Source of the DNA: Christensenella sp. UBA941
GTDB lineage: Bacteria > Bacillota > Clostridia > Christensenellales > UBA941
DNA: 15,582 nucleotides
Assembly (NCBI GenBank): GCA_002293365.1
Contig: DBDD01000035.1
Coordinates: 1-15,582 of the forward strand
Direction of reading: 5' to 3'
Numbering within the stretch: the first letter of the stretch is position 1; every line of letters begins with the position of its first letter. This document shows positions 1-7,405 of this stretch, piece after piece. The position numbers were made by a program, and so were the translations under genes. The notes beneath the pieces are model-generated. The model made no database searches. It was not told the origin of the DNA and saw nothing but the letters and a program-made list of their open reading frames with translations.

Positions 1-1
1 G

Positions 2-91
2 GCTCCTGTCGCGCCAGCTGTTGCCGCCGCTTCAGCGCCGGTTGCTCCCGGCGGCGTGATCGAATTATATGTCGAGGATTTGAGCGTCTAG
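2..91 (+). CDS. C-terminal end of an unidentified protein (partial)
   Basis: An open frame enters from the left edge and stops at TAG (89-91), giving 29 residues. The first part is an Ala/Pro/Val-rich linker and the last residues read GGVIELYVEDLSV. A low-complexity Ala-Pro stretch before a short ordered tail is common in multidomain enzymes, but I do not recognise the protein. Two intrinsic terminators follow at once, which supports this being a true gene end. Confidence 0.6.
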   Translation, partial: APVAPAVAAASAPVAPGGVIELYVEDLSV

Positions 92-114
92 GCTTCTTAC
101 AGACATTTAACCGG

Positions 115-148
115 CCAGCGCGGGGCGAAAGTCCTGCGCTGGTTTTTT
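115..148 (+). terminator. Intrinsic terminator of the first gene
   Basis: CCAGCGC (115-121) pairs with GCGCTGG (136-142), followed by six T (143-148). It lies 23 bp after the stop codon of the partial gene. Confidence 0.85.
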
Positions 149-154
149 CATCGC

Positions 155-191
155 AAAATGCTCTACCGTAAGCGACGGCGGAGCATTTTTT
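155..191 (+). terminator. Second hairpin terminator, possibly bidirectional
   Basis: AAAATGCTC (155-163) pairs with GAGCATTTT (181-189), with further CGT/ACG pairing inside and T residues to 191. The A-run on the 5' side means it could also stop minus-strand transcripts. With the preceding hairpin it insulates the DUF4157 gene from its upstream neighbour. Confidence 0.75.
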
Positions 192-203
192 GTTCGTTTA
201 TGC

Positions 204-232
204 TATACGCCTCGCGAATAATGGTATATAAT
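204..232 (+). promoter_or_regulatory. Candidate promoter of the DUF4157 gene
   Basis: A perfect TATAAT lies at 227-232, 35-47 bp before the possible start codons. The hexamer 17 bp upstream (TATACG, 204-209) is a poor -35 match, so only the -10 element is convincing. Confidence 0.4.
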
Positions 233-266
233 ATAAAGAATTAAATGTAAGCGGAATAAATATAAG

Positions 267-1592
267 ATGGGGATAGATATGGAATATATAAGAAGACATA
301 AATCCTCAAAACCTGTCTCCGAGCGCCAATTTAGAGGCGAAGCTCCGCAAGCGGTCGTTCCCAACTCCGCTTTGTTGCCGTTGCTGCAAAATGTAAGTTC
401 TGAATCATCCAACGTTACCGGCCTGCCGGACGCGATGAAGGCGCGAATGGAACGGTTGACAGGCGTGCCTTTAGACGACGTGCGCGTACATCGCGATTCC
501 AGCAAGCCTGCGGAATTGGGCGCGGCGGCGTACGCAAAGGGCAGCGAGATTCATCTCGGGCCGGGGCAGGAAGAGCATTTGAGCCATGAATTAGGGCATG
601 TTGTGCAGCAGAAAACGGGGCGGGTAAAGCCGGCGTTCGAGCTCAATGGCGAAAAAATCAATGACGACGCCTCGCTTGAAGAGGACGCGGACGAGATGGG
701 CGAAGCTAACGCCGCCGAAGCGCCAAAACTCAGTCGGCCTGCGCAAAGCGGCGCGGCGGACGTAGTACAGCGGGAGTTGATAGCCGTTGGCAATACCGCG
801 CCGGGGCAGACTGAAGTGATTGGCATAAACGCAATGCCTTCCTTCGGGCGAAGAACGTGGACGAGCACCATAGGACGGCTCTGGGGCGCGGGCGTGGGCA
901 ACGCGTCCAGCCTCTACGCGGGCCATTCCAGCGTCATATCGGGGTCGCTAAACGCGGGCGCGCGGTTAAACCCGCTGGCAATCAATCCCGTAACGGATGT
1001 TTTTATGAACCCGGCGGGCGGCGGAGATATGCCGGTAGTTGAAAACGTGCCCAACGCGCAAAGCGGCCCAAGCAACAGTGTGGGCAATATGAGAGCCCAT
1101 GGTTTCAGCCCCCGGGGCATGTGGAACAGCTTGATGATTGGACTCAACCGTTTTTCCTTCGGCCTGCTGGGGAGCAAAACCGTTCAAGGCGGCTATCATA
1201 ACGACCGCGGCGTAACCGGCGACCCGCTGTCGAGAACGCTAACGACGAAGGTTACGCCACAGACGCGAACCCTTTGGGATCAGCTGGCGTCGCAAGACTT
1301 AGACATGACAGACACAAGCGGCATATATAGCTTTAATCCCACCACGCGCAATAAAAAGAACGCGCGCAATATCGATAACTGCACCACGATCGCTCTGCGG
1401 CGTGCACATACGATATGCAACGAATTAATAGACGGCATGCAGGACGATAATATCGACAAAGCCAATATTATTACCTTGCGCGGCGAGCTAAACAGATTGA
1501 TCGATGCGATTGCGGAAAGAGGCCGGGGTGAGGAGGGGAACAATATGCAAGGCCGCCTGATGGGCGCGCTTCATACGAGATACGGCGATTGA
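267..1592 (+). CDS. DUF4157 zinc-protease-type protein with putative permuted papain-like C-terminal domain
   Basis: A 441-residue protein. Residues about 53-145 match the DUF4157 domain: LPDAMKARMERLTGVPLDDV, then a VRVH segment, then the zinc-protease motif HELGHVVQQ (H107, E108, H111), and an acidic EEDAD segment (138-142) where a third zinc ligand would fall. DUF4157 proteins are typical cargo or accessory proteins of extracellular contractile injection systems and polymorphic toxins; this is family knowledge, and no injection-system structural genes are in the window. Residues 170-441 are not a domain I can name. They contain AGHSSV (H220) and, after a long gap, DNCTTIALRR (C372). This His-then-Cys order is that of permuted papain-fold enzymes (LRAT/PPPDE/Lnb-like), so a thiol hydrolase activity is inferred. 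No signal peptide or membrane segment is seen. The ATG at 279 has a better Shine-Dalgarno (GGGGA, 269-273) and may be the true start. The gene stands alone. Confidence 0.85.
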   Translation: MGIDMEYIRRHKSSKPVSERQFRGEAPQAVVPNSALLPLLQNVSSESSNVTGLPDAMKARMERLTGVPLDDVRVHRDSSKPAELGAAAYAKGSEIHLGPGQEEHLSHELGHVVQQKTGRVKPAFELNGEKINDDASLEEDADEMGEANAAEAPKLSRPAQSGAADVVQRELIAVGNTAPGQTEVIGINAMPSFGRRTWTSTIGRLWGAGVGNASSLYAGHSSVISGSLNAGARLNPLAINPVTDVFMNPAGGGDMPVVENVPNAQSGPSNSVGNMRAHGFSPRGMWNSLMIGLNRFSFGLLGSKTVQGGYHNDRGVTGDPLSRTLTTKVTPQTRTLWDQLASQDLDMTDTSGIYSFNPTTRNKKNARNIDNCTTIALRRAHTICNELIDGMQDDNIDKANIITLRGELNRLIDAIAERGRGEEGNNMQGRLMGALHTRYGD

Positions 1593-2504
1593 CTACATTT
1601 GCTTTTTCAACAACGACCACTTATACTCCTCAAACTGTTCAATCGCCGGCATAGAACTCTGTGCGCCCTTATATTGTACGGAATAGGATGCGGCGATTTG
1701 ACCGTATTGTATCGCCTCGGCCAAGTCGCGGTTTTTTGCGTAGGCCGCTGCAAAGCCGCCCAAGAAGCTGTCGCCTGCGGCGGTCGTGTCTACGGCGTCT
1801 GCGGCGAACGCCGGGTAAACTTTGCCGCCGTATAATACGCCCGCTTCGCCCAGAGTAACGATGACGGTTTTAATCCCACGCTTCTGGAGCGCTAGCGCGG
1901 ATTCTTCCATAGCTTCAATGGAATCGCAACGCCGACCTCTTATGCGCGCCAATTCGTATTCGTTGGGGACAAGGATATCCGTCAAAAGGATCATCTCTTT
2001 GGATAGCATAGCGGCGGGCGCGGGATTCAGCAGCGTCGTTTTTTTCGCGGCCTTGGCGATTTTGAAAGCGTACTCCGTAGCGTCGATCGGCGTTTCATGC
2101 TGCGCCATAATCATATCGCAGCGCTCTATGGCGTCCCTATGCCGTTCGATATACGCCGTATCGACTATGAAATTCGCACCGGGTACGACGATAATACAGT
2201 TGCAGCCATTTGCGTCCACGCTTATAGCCGCGAGGCCGGTATGCGTATCGCAGCGCTCGACCCGCGAGACGTCTACTCCGGAGCGTTCCATCTCTCGGAG
2301 TATGAAATCCCCGTAAGAATCGTTGCCAACCTTGCCTAAAAATACGACCTCCGCGCCCAGCCTCGCGGCGCAAACGGCCTGATTCGCGCCCTTGCCGCCC
2401 GCGTACTGCGCAAAGCTTTCGCCGATAACCGTTTCCCCGGGCTTGGGGATTTCGGCGGCGGTCGTCGTTAAGTCGATGTTGATTGAACCCAGGACGATTA
2501 TCAT
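1593..2504 (-). CDS. rbsK: Ribokinase (PfkB family)
   Basis: A 303-residue cytoplasmic sugar kinase that would phosphorylate D-ribose at O5 with ATP, feeding the pentose-phosphate pool. The N-terminal GSINID, the sugar-binding GGKGANQ motif (36-42), NPAPA (160-164), PNEYE (180-184) and the PfkB signature DTTAAGDSFLGG with catalytic D245 are all present, and the length is normal. TAAGD rather than TGAGD is also found in true ribokinases. Its ATG overlaps the thiI stop by 4 bp (ATGA), with a GAGGGG/GGGAT ribosome site inside thiI, so translation is probably coupled. No ribose transporter or rbsD is nearby, so another sugar of the family (for example a nucleoside ribose) cannot be excluded. Its stop codon directly abuts the stop of the converging DUF4157 gene. 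Confidence 0.9.
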   Translation of the reverse strand: MIIVLGSINIDLTTTAAEIPKPGETVIGESFAQYAGGKGANQAVCAARLGAEVVFLGKVGNDSYGDFILREMERSGVDVSRVERCDTHTGLAAISVDANGCNCIIVVPGANFIVDTAYIERHRDAIERCDMIMAQHETPIDATEYAFKIAKAAKKTTLLNPAPAAMLSKEMILLTDILVPNEYELARIRGRRCDSIEAMEESALALQKRGIKTVIVTLGEAGVLYGGKVYPAFAADAVDTTAAGDSFLGGFAAAYAKNRDLAEAIQYGQIAASYSVQYKGAQSSMPAIEQFEEYKWSLLKKQM

Positions 2505-3685
2505 AATCCCAGCCCCTCGCGCTTGAAAACATGCAGCTCCATCTTATCGACCGCTTCATCGATAAAGCGCTGGTAATCGAGCTTTTCTTCTTCTTGCAGA
2601 AGCACGTCTATTCGCGGCTTCGTAACGGGATGCTTCGGTACGAAAAGCGTGCAGCAATCCTCGTACGGCAGCGTGGAGGTTTCAAACGTGCCGATGCGCT
2701 TGGCGATGGTTATAATTTCGAGCTTGTCCATGCCGATAAGCGGCCGGAAAACCGGCATGCTGACCGTCGCGTTCGTCGAGAAGAGCGCTTCGAGCGTTTG
2801 GGAAGCCACTTGCCCTACGGCTTCGCCCGTGATGAGCGCCTTAGCGCCCTCTTGCTCGGCGGCGCGCTCGGCTATGCGCATCATCATGCGACGCATAAGT
2901 ACCGTTATGTACGTATCCCTACACGCGGAGGCGAGCTCCGTTTGCAGCGCGGTAAACGGCACGACAAACAGACGGACTTCGCCGCAGTGCTCCGCCAAAA
3001 GGCGCGAAAGCGTAAGCACCTTTTCCTTCGCGCGCTCGCCGGTAAACGGGAACGAGTGAAAATGTACGGCAGAGATGGCGACGCCGCGCTTAGAAAGCAT
3101 ATAACCGGCGACAGGGCTGTCGATGCCGCCCGAAAGAAGCAGCATTGCGCGGCCGTTCGTGCCTTCGGGCATGCCGCCCGCCCCCAATTCCTCGCCTGCG
3201 TAAATATACGCCCGCTCGCGTATCTCTACGCCGATTTCGATTTCGGGCTCATGTACGTCGACCTTCAGGCCGCTGAATTCCTTCAGAAGATATCCGCCGA
3301 GCTCCTTTGCTATCTCCATGGAGTTTTGGGGGTAGCGCTTGTCCGCGCGGCGGGCGTTGACTTTAAACGTCGCGTTTTCGTTGTTTCGCAGCGCGAGGCG
3401 CATAACGGCTGCCGCGGCGCGCTCTACTTCGCCCGGCTCCTTGGAGACGGCCAGCGCGCGCGAGATGGAGTGTACGCCGAACACCTTCCTAAGCCGAGCT
3501 ATAATACGCTCCTCGGCGCTTTCGGCAAAGCCGGATACATAATAGCGCCCCTCGCCGCGCATAACGGCAGCGCCGGAGCCGGAAAGCGCGCGCTCCATAG
3601 AATCGAGCAGCGCGCGCTCGAAATAGGGGCGGTTCAGCCCCTTTAAATGAATTTCACCGTAGCGTACGAGGATGACGTTTTCCAT
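2501..3685 (-). CDS. thiI: tRNA uracil 4-sulfurtransferase ThiI (rhodanese-less)
   Basis: A 394-residue enzyme that adenylates U8 of tRNA and replaces its oxygen with sulfur to give 4-thiouridine; in some bacteria it also serves thiamine thiazole synthesis. It has an N-terminal ferredoxin-like region, a THUMP domain (about 60-165), and a PP-loop ATPase domain starting at SGGIDS (185-190). A Cys pair in YEDCCTLF (344-345) sits where the sulfur-carrying cysteine of the family is found. The C-terminal rhodanese domain of the E. coli enzyme is absent, as is normal in Firmicutes, where a dedicated NifS-type desulfurase delivers the sulfur. Such a gene lies directly upstream here. The start has a good AAAGGA ribosome site (minus strand, about 3692-3697). 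Confidence 0.93.
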   Translation of the reverse strand: MENVILVRYGEIHLKGLNRPYFERALLDSMERALSGSGAAVMRGEGRYYVSGFAESAEERIIARLRKVFGVHSISRALAVSKEPGEVERAAAAVMRLALRNNENATFKVNARRADKRYPQNSMEIAKELGGYLLKEFSGLKVDVHEPEIEIGVEIRERAYIYAGEELGAGGMPEGTNGRAMLLLSGGIDSPVAGYMLSKRGVAISAVHFHSFPFTGERAKEKVLTLSRLLAEHCGEVRLFVVPFTALQTELASACRDTYITVLMRRMMMRIAERAAEQEGAKALITGEAVGQVASQTLEALFSTNATVSMPVFRPLIGMDKLEIITIAKRIGTFETSTLPYEDCCTLFVPKHPVTKPRIDVLLQEEEKLDYQRFIDEAVDKMELHVFKREGLGL

Positions 3686-3710
3686 CAGGAATATCCTTTC
3701 TTAATATAAG

Positions 3711-3781
3711 GTAGGGGCTCTGCTCCTGCCATCGGAATAATAATTCTAATCTTGTAGGGGCGCGCATTGCGCGTCCGCGGT
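3711..3781. repeat. Two TAGGGGC palindromic repeat units in the nifS-thiI gap
   Basis: Two short units both begin GTAGGGGC: 3711-3730 (pairing toward CTCCTGCC) and 3754-3780, whose GGGGCGCGC pairs across ATT with GCGCGTCC. GC-rich TAGGGGC palindromes are, from memory, common dispersed intergenic repeats of Clostridia genomes. On the minus strand they lie in the transcript between the desulfurase gene and thiI, where they could fold and affect mRNA stability. Confidence 0.5.
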
Positions 3782-3798
3782 TCATTGTGTTTTTTGCA

Positions 3799-3840
3799 CC
3801 CCATTCGCCAGGCTGCGCCGGGCGAATGGGGTATATTTTT
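3799..3840 (+). terminator. 11-bp perfect hairpin with T-run on the plus strand
   Basis: CCCCATTCGCC (3799-3809) pairs perfectly with GGCGAATGGGG (3821-3831) across an 11-nt loop and is followed by TATATTTTT. The T-run is on the plus strand although both flanking genes are on the minus strand. It may therefore be a dispersed palindrome or an anti-antisense terminator, or an mRNA processing/stabilising hairpin between nifS and thiI, rather than the end of that operon. Confidence 0.55.
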
Positions 3841-3843
3841 TAT

Positions 3844-3872
3844 ATCGCCAAGGGGCTTCGCCCCTCGGCGAT
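3844..3872. repeat. Second strong hairpin just after the desulfurase gene
   Basis: ATCGCC/GGCGAT and AGGGGC/GCCCCT form a 12-bp stem with one mismatch (A3850-C3866) and a TTC loop. On the plus strand it is followed by TATTGTTTT; on the minus strand by ATATAAAAAA, so it is not a typical terminator for the desulfurase gene that ends 15 bp away. It may stabilise the 3' end of the upstream cistron. Confidence 0.6.
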
Positions 3873-3886
3873 TATTGTTTTAAGCT

Positions 3887-5035
3887 TTATCTTCCGATTT
3901 TTCTCAGTTTATTCACGTTTTCGATTATAGCCTCCGCGACCGTATCCATTTCCGCGACCTTGTTGAACATGCCCAGGCTTATACGCAAGGCGCTGCGGGC
4001 GCGGTCGTTCGGAAGGCCCATCGCTTCGAGTACGCGGTTGCTGGTCTGATTTTTCTTCTGCGAGCAGGCCGAGCCAGTGGAGACGCAGATGCCGTACTCC
4101 TCAAGCGCGTGCAGCAGCACTTCGCCAGGCACGCCGGTAAAGGAGAGGTTTAGTATATGGGGCGCGCTTAGATTGATATCCGGGCCGTTGACGTAGACGT
4201 CGCTTAGCTGCGCCAAGAGGCGTTCCATCAGCCTCTGCTTGCATTGCCTAAGCTTGTCTCTTATCGCATCGCCGTTTTCGATATAATAACGAATCGCCGC
4301 GTCCATGCCGAGGATACCGGGCGTATTGAGCGTACCCGAACGGATGCCGCGCTCCTGCGAGCCGCCGAGCAGCCCCTTCCCGATACGCACGCGCTGGCGG
4401 ATCATCAGCGCGCCAACGCCCTTCGGAGCGTTAAACTTATGTCCGCTGATGGAATATAGCTGCGCCGGCACGGGATCGAACGGCAGCTTGGCAAAGGCTT
4501 GCACGCCGTCGGAGTGGAACACGGCGTTCGGCGCGTAGCGCGCCATGATGCCGGCTATTTGGTCAAGATCGTTTATAGCGCCGACCTCGTTATTTACGTG
4601 CATGATGCTGACAAGGGCTGTGTTTTCGTTTAACGCGGAAGCGAGCTGATCCGTCCGGACTGTTCCGTCGGGATTTACGCCTAAGAATACGACCTCCTGT
4701 CCCATCGCGTCGAGCGCGCGAAACGTCTCGAATACGGAAGGATGCTCCACTTGAGTGGTAATAAAGCGCCTGCGGCGTCCTCTGTGGACGTTTGCGACGC
4801 CAAAAATGGCAAGGTTGTTCGATTCCGTCGCGCAGGAGGTATAGACGATTTCGCCGGGAAGAGCGCCGAGCGCGCGCGCGAGGTTTGCGCGCGCGGCTTC
4901 AATATGGCGGTCGGTTTCTACGGCAAAGCGGTATACGCTCGCGGGGTTTGCGTAGTTGTCGGTCATAGTACGAAAAGCGGCTTGCGCGGCGTCGTCCATA
5001 ACCCGCGTCGTCGCTGAATTATCCAAGTAAATCAT
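3887..5035 (-). CDS. Cysteine desulfurase (NifS/IscS family), likely sulfur donor for ThiI
   Basis: A 382-residue PLP enzyme that takes sulfur from L-cysteine as a protein persulfide and releases alanine. Visible features are the N-terminal YLDNSATT, the PLP-stacking EHPS histidine (H98), D176 and Q179 of SDGVQA, the PLP lysine K200 in SGHKFNAPKG, the TGSACS loop with catalytic C324, and the late RISLG segment. The length is normal. It is upstream of thiI on the same strand with a 201-bp gap holding hairpins. This is the arrangement of the Bacillus nifZ-thiI pair, so tRNA 4-thiouridine synthesis is the most likely use; a role in Fe-S cluster assembly is possible, since no iscU-type scaffold is seen. 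The upstream GGAGTG lies rather far (about 12 bp) from the ATG. Confidence 0.92.
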   Translation of the reverse strand: MIYLDNSATTRVMDDAAQAAFRTMTDNYANPASVYRFAVETDRHIEAARANLARALGALPGEIVYTSCATESNNLAIFGVANVHRGRRRRFITTQVEHPSVFETFRALDAMGQEVVFLGVNPDGTVRTDQLASALNENTALVSIMHVNNEVGAINDLDQIAGIMARYAPNAVFHSDGVQAFAKLPFDPVPAQLYSISGHKFNAPKGVGALMIRQRVRIGKGLLGGSQERGIRSGTLNTPGILGMDAAIRYYIENGDAIRDKLRQCKQRLMERLLAQLSDVYVNGPDINLSAPHILNLSFTGVPGEVLLHALEEYGICVSTGSACSQKKNQTSNRVLEAMGLPNDRARSALRISLGMFNKVAEMDTVAEAIIENVNKLRKIGR

Positions 5036-5136
5036 GGGGAACTATTCACTCCCGTCTGGGATATTATTAGAAGGCTGCGCGGCTGCGCGCGCCCGTCTCT
5101 TTATATTATGCCGTGCGCGCGTATTCGGGTATTCGT

Positions 5137-5165
5137 ATCATATCACAAGGGCTGTCCGCTGTCGA
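5137..5165 (-). promoter_or_regulatory. Promoter of the nifS-thiI-rbsK operon
   Basis: On the minus strand TCGACA (5165-5160, 5/6 match to TTGACA) is followed by a 17-bp spacer and TATGAT (5142-5137, 5/6). Transcription from here would give a 5' leader of about 95 nt with a GC-rich self-complementary segment (about 5074-5094). No known riboswitch is recognised in the leader. There is no clear terminator between the M56 gene and this promoter, so read-through is possible. Confidence 0.65.
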
Positions 5166-5209
5166 ACCGCGCTTGAATACATTGCAATGCTACTGTGAAA
5201 TACCCGCCG

Positions 5210-6811
5210 CTAATACGCGCCGGCGCTTGCGCCTTGAGGCGCGATAACGATCCAAGGGCCGCCAGCGCCGTTCTCATTCGCGGCGGCGTCGCCGTTCTCC
5301 AAGTAGTGGGGGGCCGAGGCGACGGCTAACACTTCTCCGCTCTTTTTCGAGAATATCGCCGCTCCGCCATACGGCGCGAGAGCGAACCACGTATCCTTGC
5401 CCACGATACCGTCCTCCGCCAGACCGAAGGCGCGCTGGACTTCGATAATAGCGGCTTTCGTATCCTCGTCGTATACTCCGTTTACTGAAATCGCCGGTAT
5501 CGAGGGATGCGAGGCCGCCAATTCATTGAGGCGCGTTTGTAGCGCGCGCACGTCGCTTGAACCTGAATCGCTTGTAACGTAGATTTTCTCGTCGTTTTCG
5601 GCGCGGGAAGCATAAAGCTGCGGCTGTGCGGCCGTTTCTTGCGGCTCGTCCGCTATTTTGGACGCTTGACCGATATGGCTTGCGCTTTCGGATGTATTCG
5701 CATAAGGCGCTGCGCTTTGGGGCGTTGGTTGAACGGTGAAAGCAATGGGCGCATCTCTTTCGGGTTGAGCTTTCGTCGCGGACTCCACTTTGGCCGGGAT
5801 TACGCACGCGCCCAGCGCGCCCGCAACAGCGACAACGAGCATAATCAGCGCGGCGGACAGCGTTTTTATCGCATGGGATGCATGTTTATAGTTCATAATC
5901 GCGATTAACCTTTCTTTTACTGTAGCCTTGTCCCGGCACATCGTCGTGAGCGCTCCGATGAACCGAGCCGGCGCAACCGCGCTGATGAGCGTTTCGCCGT
6001 AGGTTTGCTTTCCTTTTGCGTCCAGAGCCTTGATAACGGCCTCGTCGCAGCTCAATTCGCAGGCTTTATCGATCTCTTTATGGATGAAATAGGCGAGAGG
6101 ATTGAACCAATGCGCGCATAAAACGAGCAAGCTCAGCCATTTCAACGGGATATCTAAGCGCCTGTAATGCGTTAGCTCGTGCTCAAGGATGAATAAAAGC
6201 TCCTCATCCGAATACGCTTTGTCCGGCAGCACAATGACCGGGCGGAATAGGCCCGTAAGCATCGGCGTCCGGGCGAGGGGGTTGCGCTTGATGGCGACTT
6301 TGCCGTCGCTGAGCCGCCTAAGCAATTGTTCCTCGCCGGGGCTTGCGCTGCGATGCATCCTTTTCAGGTTAGCTGAAAATCGGGCGTAGCCGTATACTTT
6401 GATTCCGAGCGTGATTACAGCGCCCGCGACCCAAATTAGCAGCAGATAATCGACCGTATGCAGCGAAGAGCCGAGGGATTCATCTCGCGCACGCACTGCG
6501 TCGATGAAGCTGAATTCCTCGCCGGGTTGAACCAATATAGGCATGTTTGGGCGATATATCTCGGTATGCGGCGCTTTCAGCGCCGCGTTTACGCCGCCGG
6601 GCGCGCTATCTATCGCGCGGAAGATCGAATCCGTTACGCTGAACCCGAACGATACGGGTAGCGCCAGCCGCAGCAATACTACCAGCCAGACGTAGTATTG
6701 AAACGATTTCGGCAATCTATGCCGAAACGCCCACTTTAGGGCGAACAGCAGCAGCGCGAGCGCGCCGCCCGATACGGAAAGGGATAGAATAAGCTTTACG
6801 GCGTCCGTCAT
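5210..6811 (-). CDS. M56 (BlaR1-type) membrane metalloprotease sensor with C-terminal peptidoglycan-binding domain
   Basis: Numbering from the ATG at 6811 (533 residues). Hydrophobic segments lie at about 5-28, 38-57, 121-141, 222-244 and 315-335. The zinc-protease motif HELTH (211-215) and ELSCDEAV (252-259) are those of the M56 family, which on signal binding cleaves itself or its partner BlaI repressor. After the last membrane helix comes a polar Ala/Gln/Ser-rich linker (about 342-405), then a PG_binding_1-type domain (about 418-480; SSDVRALQTRLNEL, NGVYDEDTKAAI, VQRAFGL, DGIVGKDTW). A penicillin-binding-protein-like sensor, as in BlaR1, is absent. This suggests it senses cell-wall material rather than a beta-lactam directly. 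The repressor gene ends one base before this ATG; a GTG at 6820 is an alternative, but its ribosome site would be too close. Confidence 0.88.
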   Translation of the reverse strand: MTDAVKLILSLSVSGGALALLLFALKWAFRHRLPKSFQYYVWLVVLLRLALPVSFGFSVTDSIFRAIDSAPGGVNAALKAPHTEIYRPNMPILVQPGEEFSFIDAVRARDESLGSSLHTVDYLLLIWVAGAVITLGIKVYGYARFSANLKRMHRSASPGEEQLLRRLSDGKVAIKRNPLARTPMLTGLFRPVIVLPDKAYSDEELLFILEHELTHYRRLDIPLKWLSLLVLCAHWFNPLAYFIHKEIDKACELSCDEAVIKALDAKGKQTYGETLISAVAPARFIGALTTMCRDKATVKERLIAIMNYKHASHAIKTLSAALIMLVVAVAGALGACVIPAKVESATKAQPERDAPIAFTVQPTPQSAAPYANTSESASHIGQASKIADEPQETAAQPQLYASRAENDEKIYVTSDSGSSDVRALQTRLNELAASHPSIPAISVNGVYDEDTKAAIIEVQRAFGLAEDGIVGKDTWFALAPYGGAAIFSKKSGEVLAVASAPHYLENGDAAANENGAGGPWIVIAPQGASAGAY

Positions 6812-6812
6812 A

Positions 6813-7190
6813 CTACTCACCCACCTTGAACATCGCCCGCAGCTCGTCTAAATCCGCGTCGTCGAGCGACTTCGCGCTAACCAGCGCCGCAATAAGGTTC
6901 TTGGCGCTGCCGCCGTAGAGCTTGTCTATAAGCGCGCCCGTCGCGTATTGGCCGTATTCCGCCTCATCTACGAGCGGAGCGTATTGCACGGGGGAGCGCT
7001 TGTCCGCTCGGAGCGCGCCCTTTTCTACGAGCCTATACACGAAGGTTTTTACGGTGGAGCCTTCCCAGCCGGTTTGAGAGGTGAGCGCGGCGCGCATTTC
7101 GGCCATCGTAAGCGGACGCTTTTCCTGCCATAGCAGGCGCAGCACGCGCAGCTCCGCGTCGGATATTTTGGATAGAATTTCTGAATACAT
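6813..7190 (-). CDS. blaI: BlaI/MecI-family transcriptional repressor
   Basis: A 125-residue winged-helix repressor. The N-terminal half has the family pattern ISDAELRVLRLLW, then LTMAEMRAAL, and the recognition helix WEGSTVKTFVYRLVEKGAL (about 42-60). The acidic C-terminal part (about 75-125) would be the dimerisation and cleavage region. It has a strong AGGAGG ribosome site and is the first gene of the pair with the M56 sensor, one base apart. The expected mechanism is that the repressor dimer holds the promoter shut until the M56 protease is activated. Two palindromes lie over the promoter just upstream. Confidence 0.92.
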   Translation of the reverse strand: MYSEILSKISDAELRVLRLLWQEKRPLTMAEMRAALTSQTGWEGSTVKTFVYRLVEKGALRADKRSPVQYAPLVDEAEYGQYATGALIDKLYGGSAKNLIAALVSAKSLDDADLDELRAMFKVGE

Positions 7191-7204
7191 CGCGAAACCT
7201 CCTA

Positions 7205-7257
7205 GGTTACATTCGTAACCGCACTCATAGGTTACAACTGAAACCCGGTTTTGTCAA
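7205..7257 (-). promoter_or_regulatory. Promoter and twin operators of blaI-M56
   Basis: On the minus strand TTGACA (7257-7252) is followed, 17 bp later, by a weak -10, TAACCT (7234-7229). A perfect palindrome GGTTAC-N4-GTAACC (7205-7220) lies downstream. A near copy GGTTAC-N4-GAAACC (7230-7245) covers the -10, 25 bp away. The first palindrome also touches the AGGAGG ribosome site. This is the layout expected for autoregulation by a BlaI-type dimer at two sites. Confidence 0.75.
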
Positions 7258-7405
7258 GTGCTTTTTGCAAGCTAAGCGAACAAAGCAATTTATTTACTCT
7301 CTGCTTTTGGACGACTACGGAGCGCCGCCGTCCTTCGCCATGGATACGCGCGAAACCTGGCTGCTGCCATGGTAACCATAAGCGCCGTATGGATTTTCGT
7401 CAGTT

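Noticed and set aside
2531..3646. Long plus-strand frame of 371 codons opposite thiI
   Set aside because: It is a shadow of thiI in a GC-rich gene; the minus-strand frame carries all ThiI motifs and the plus frame has none.
5036..5136. Riboswitch in the leader of the nifS-thiI operon
   Set aside because: GC-rich self-complementary segments exist, but I see no conserved core of TPP or another known riboswitch class.
7251..7375. Open plus-strand frame ending in DDYGAPPSFAMDTRETWLLPW
   Set aside because: It has no start codon with a ribosome site, overlaps the blaI -35 element, and resembles no family I know. Probably chance or very old debris.
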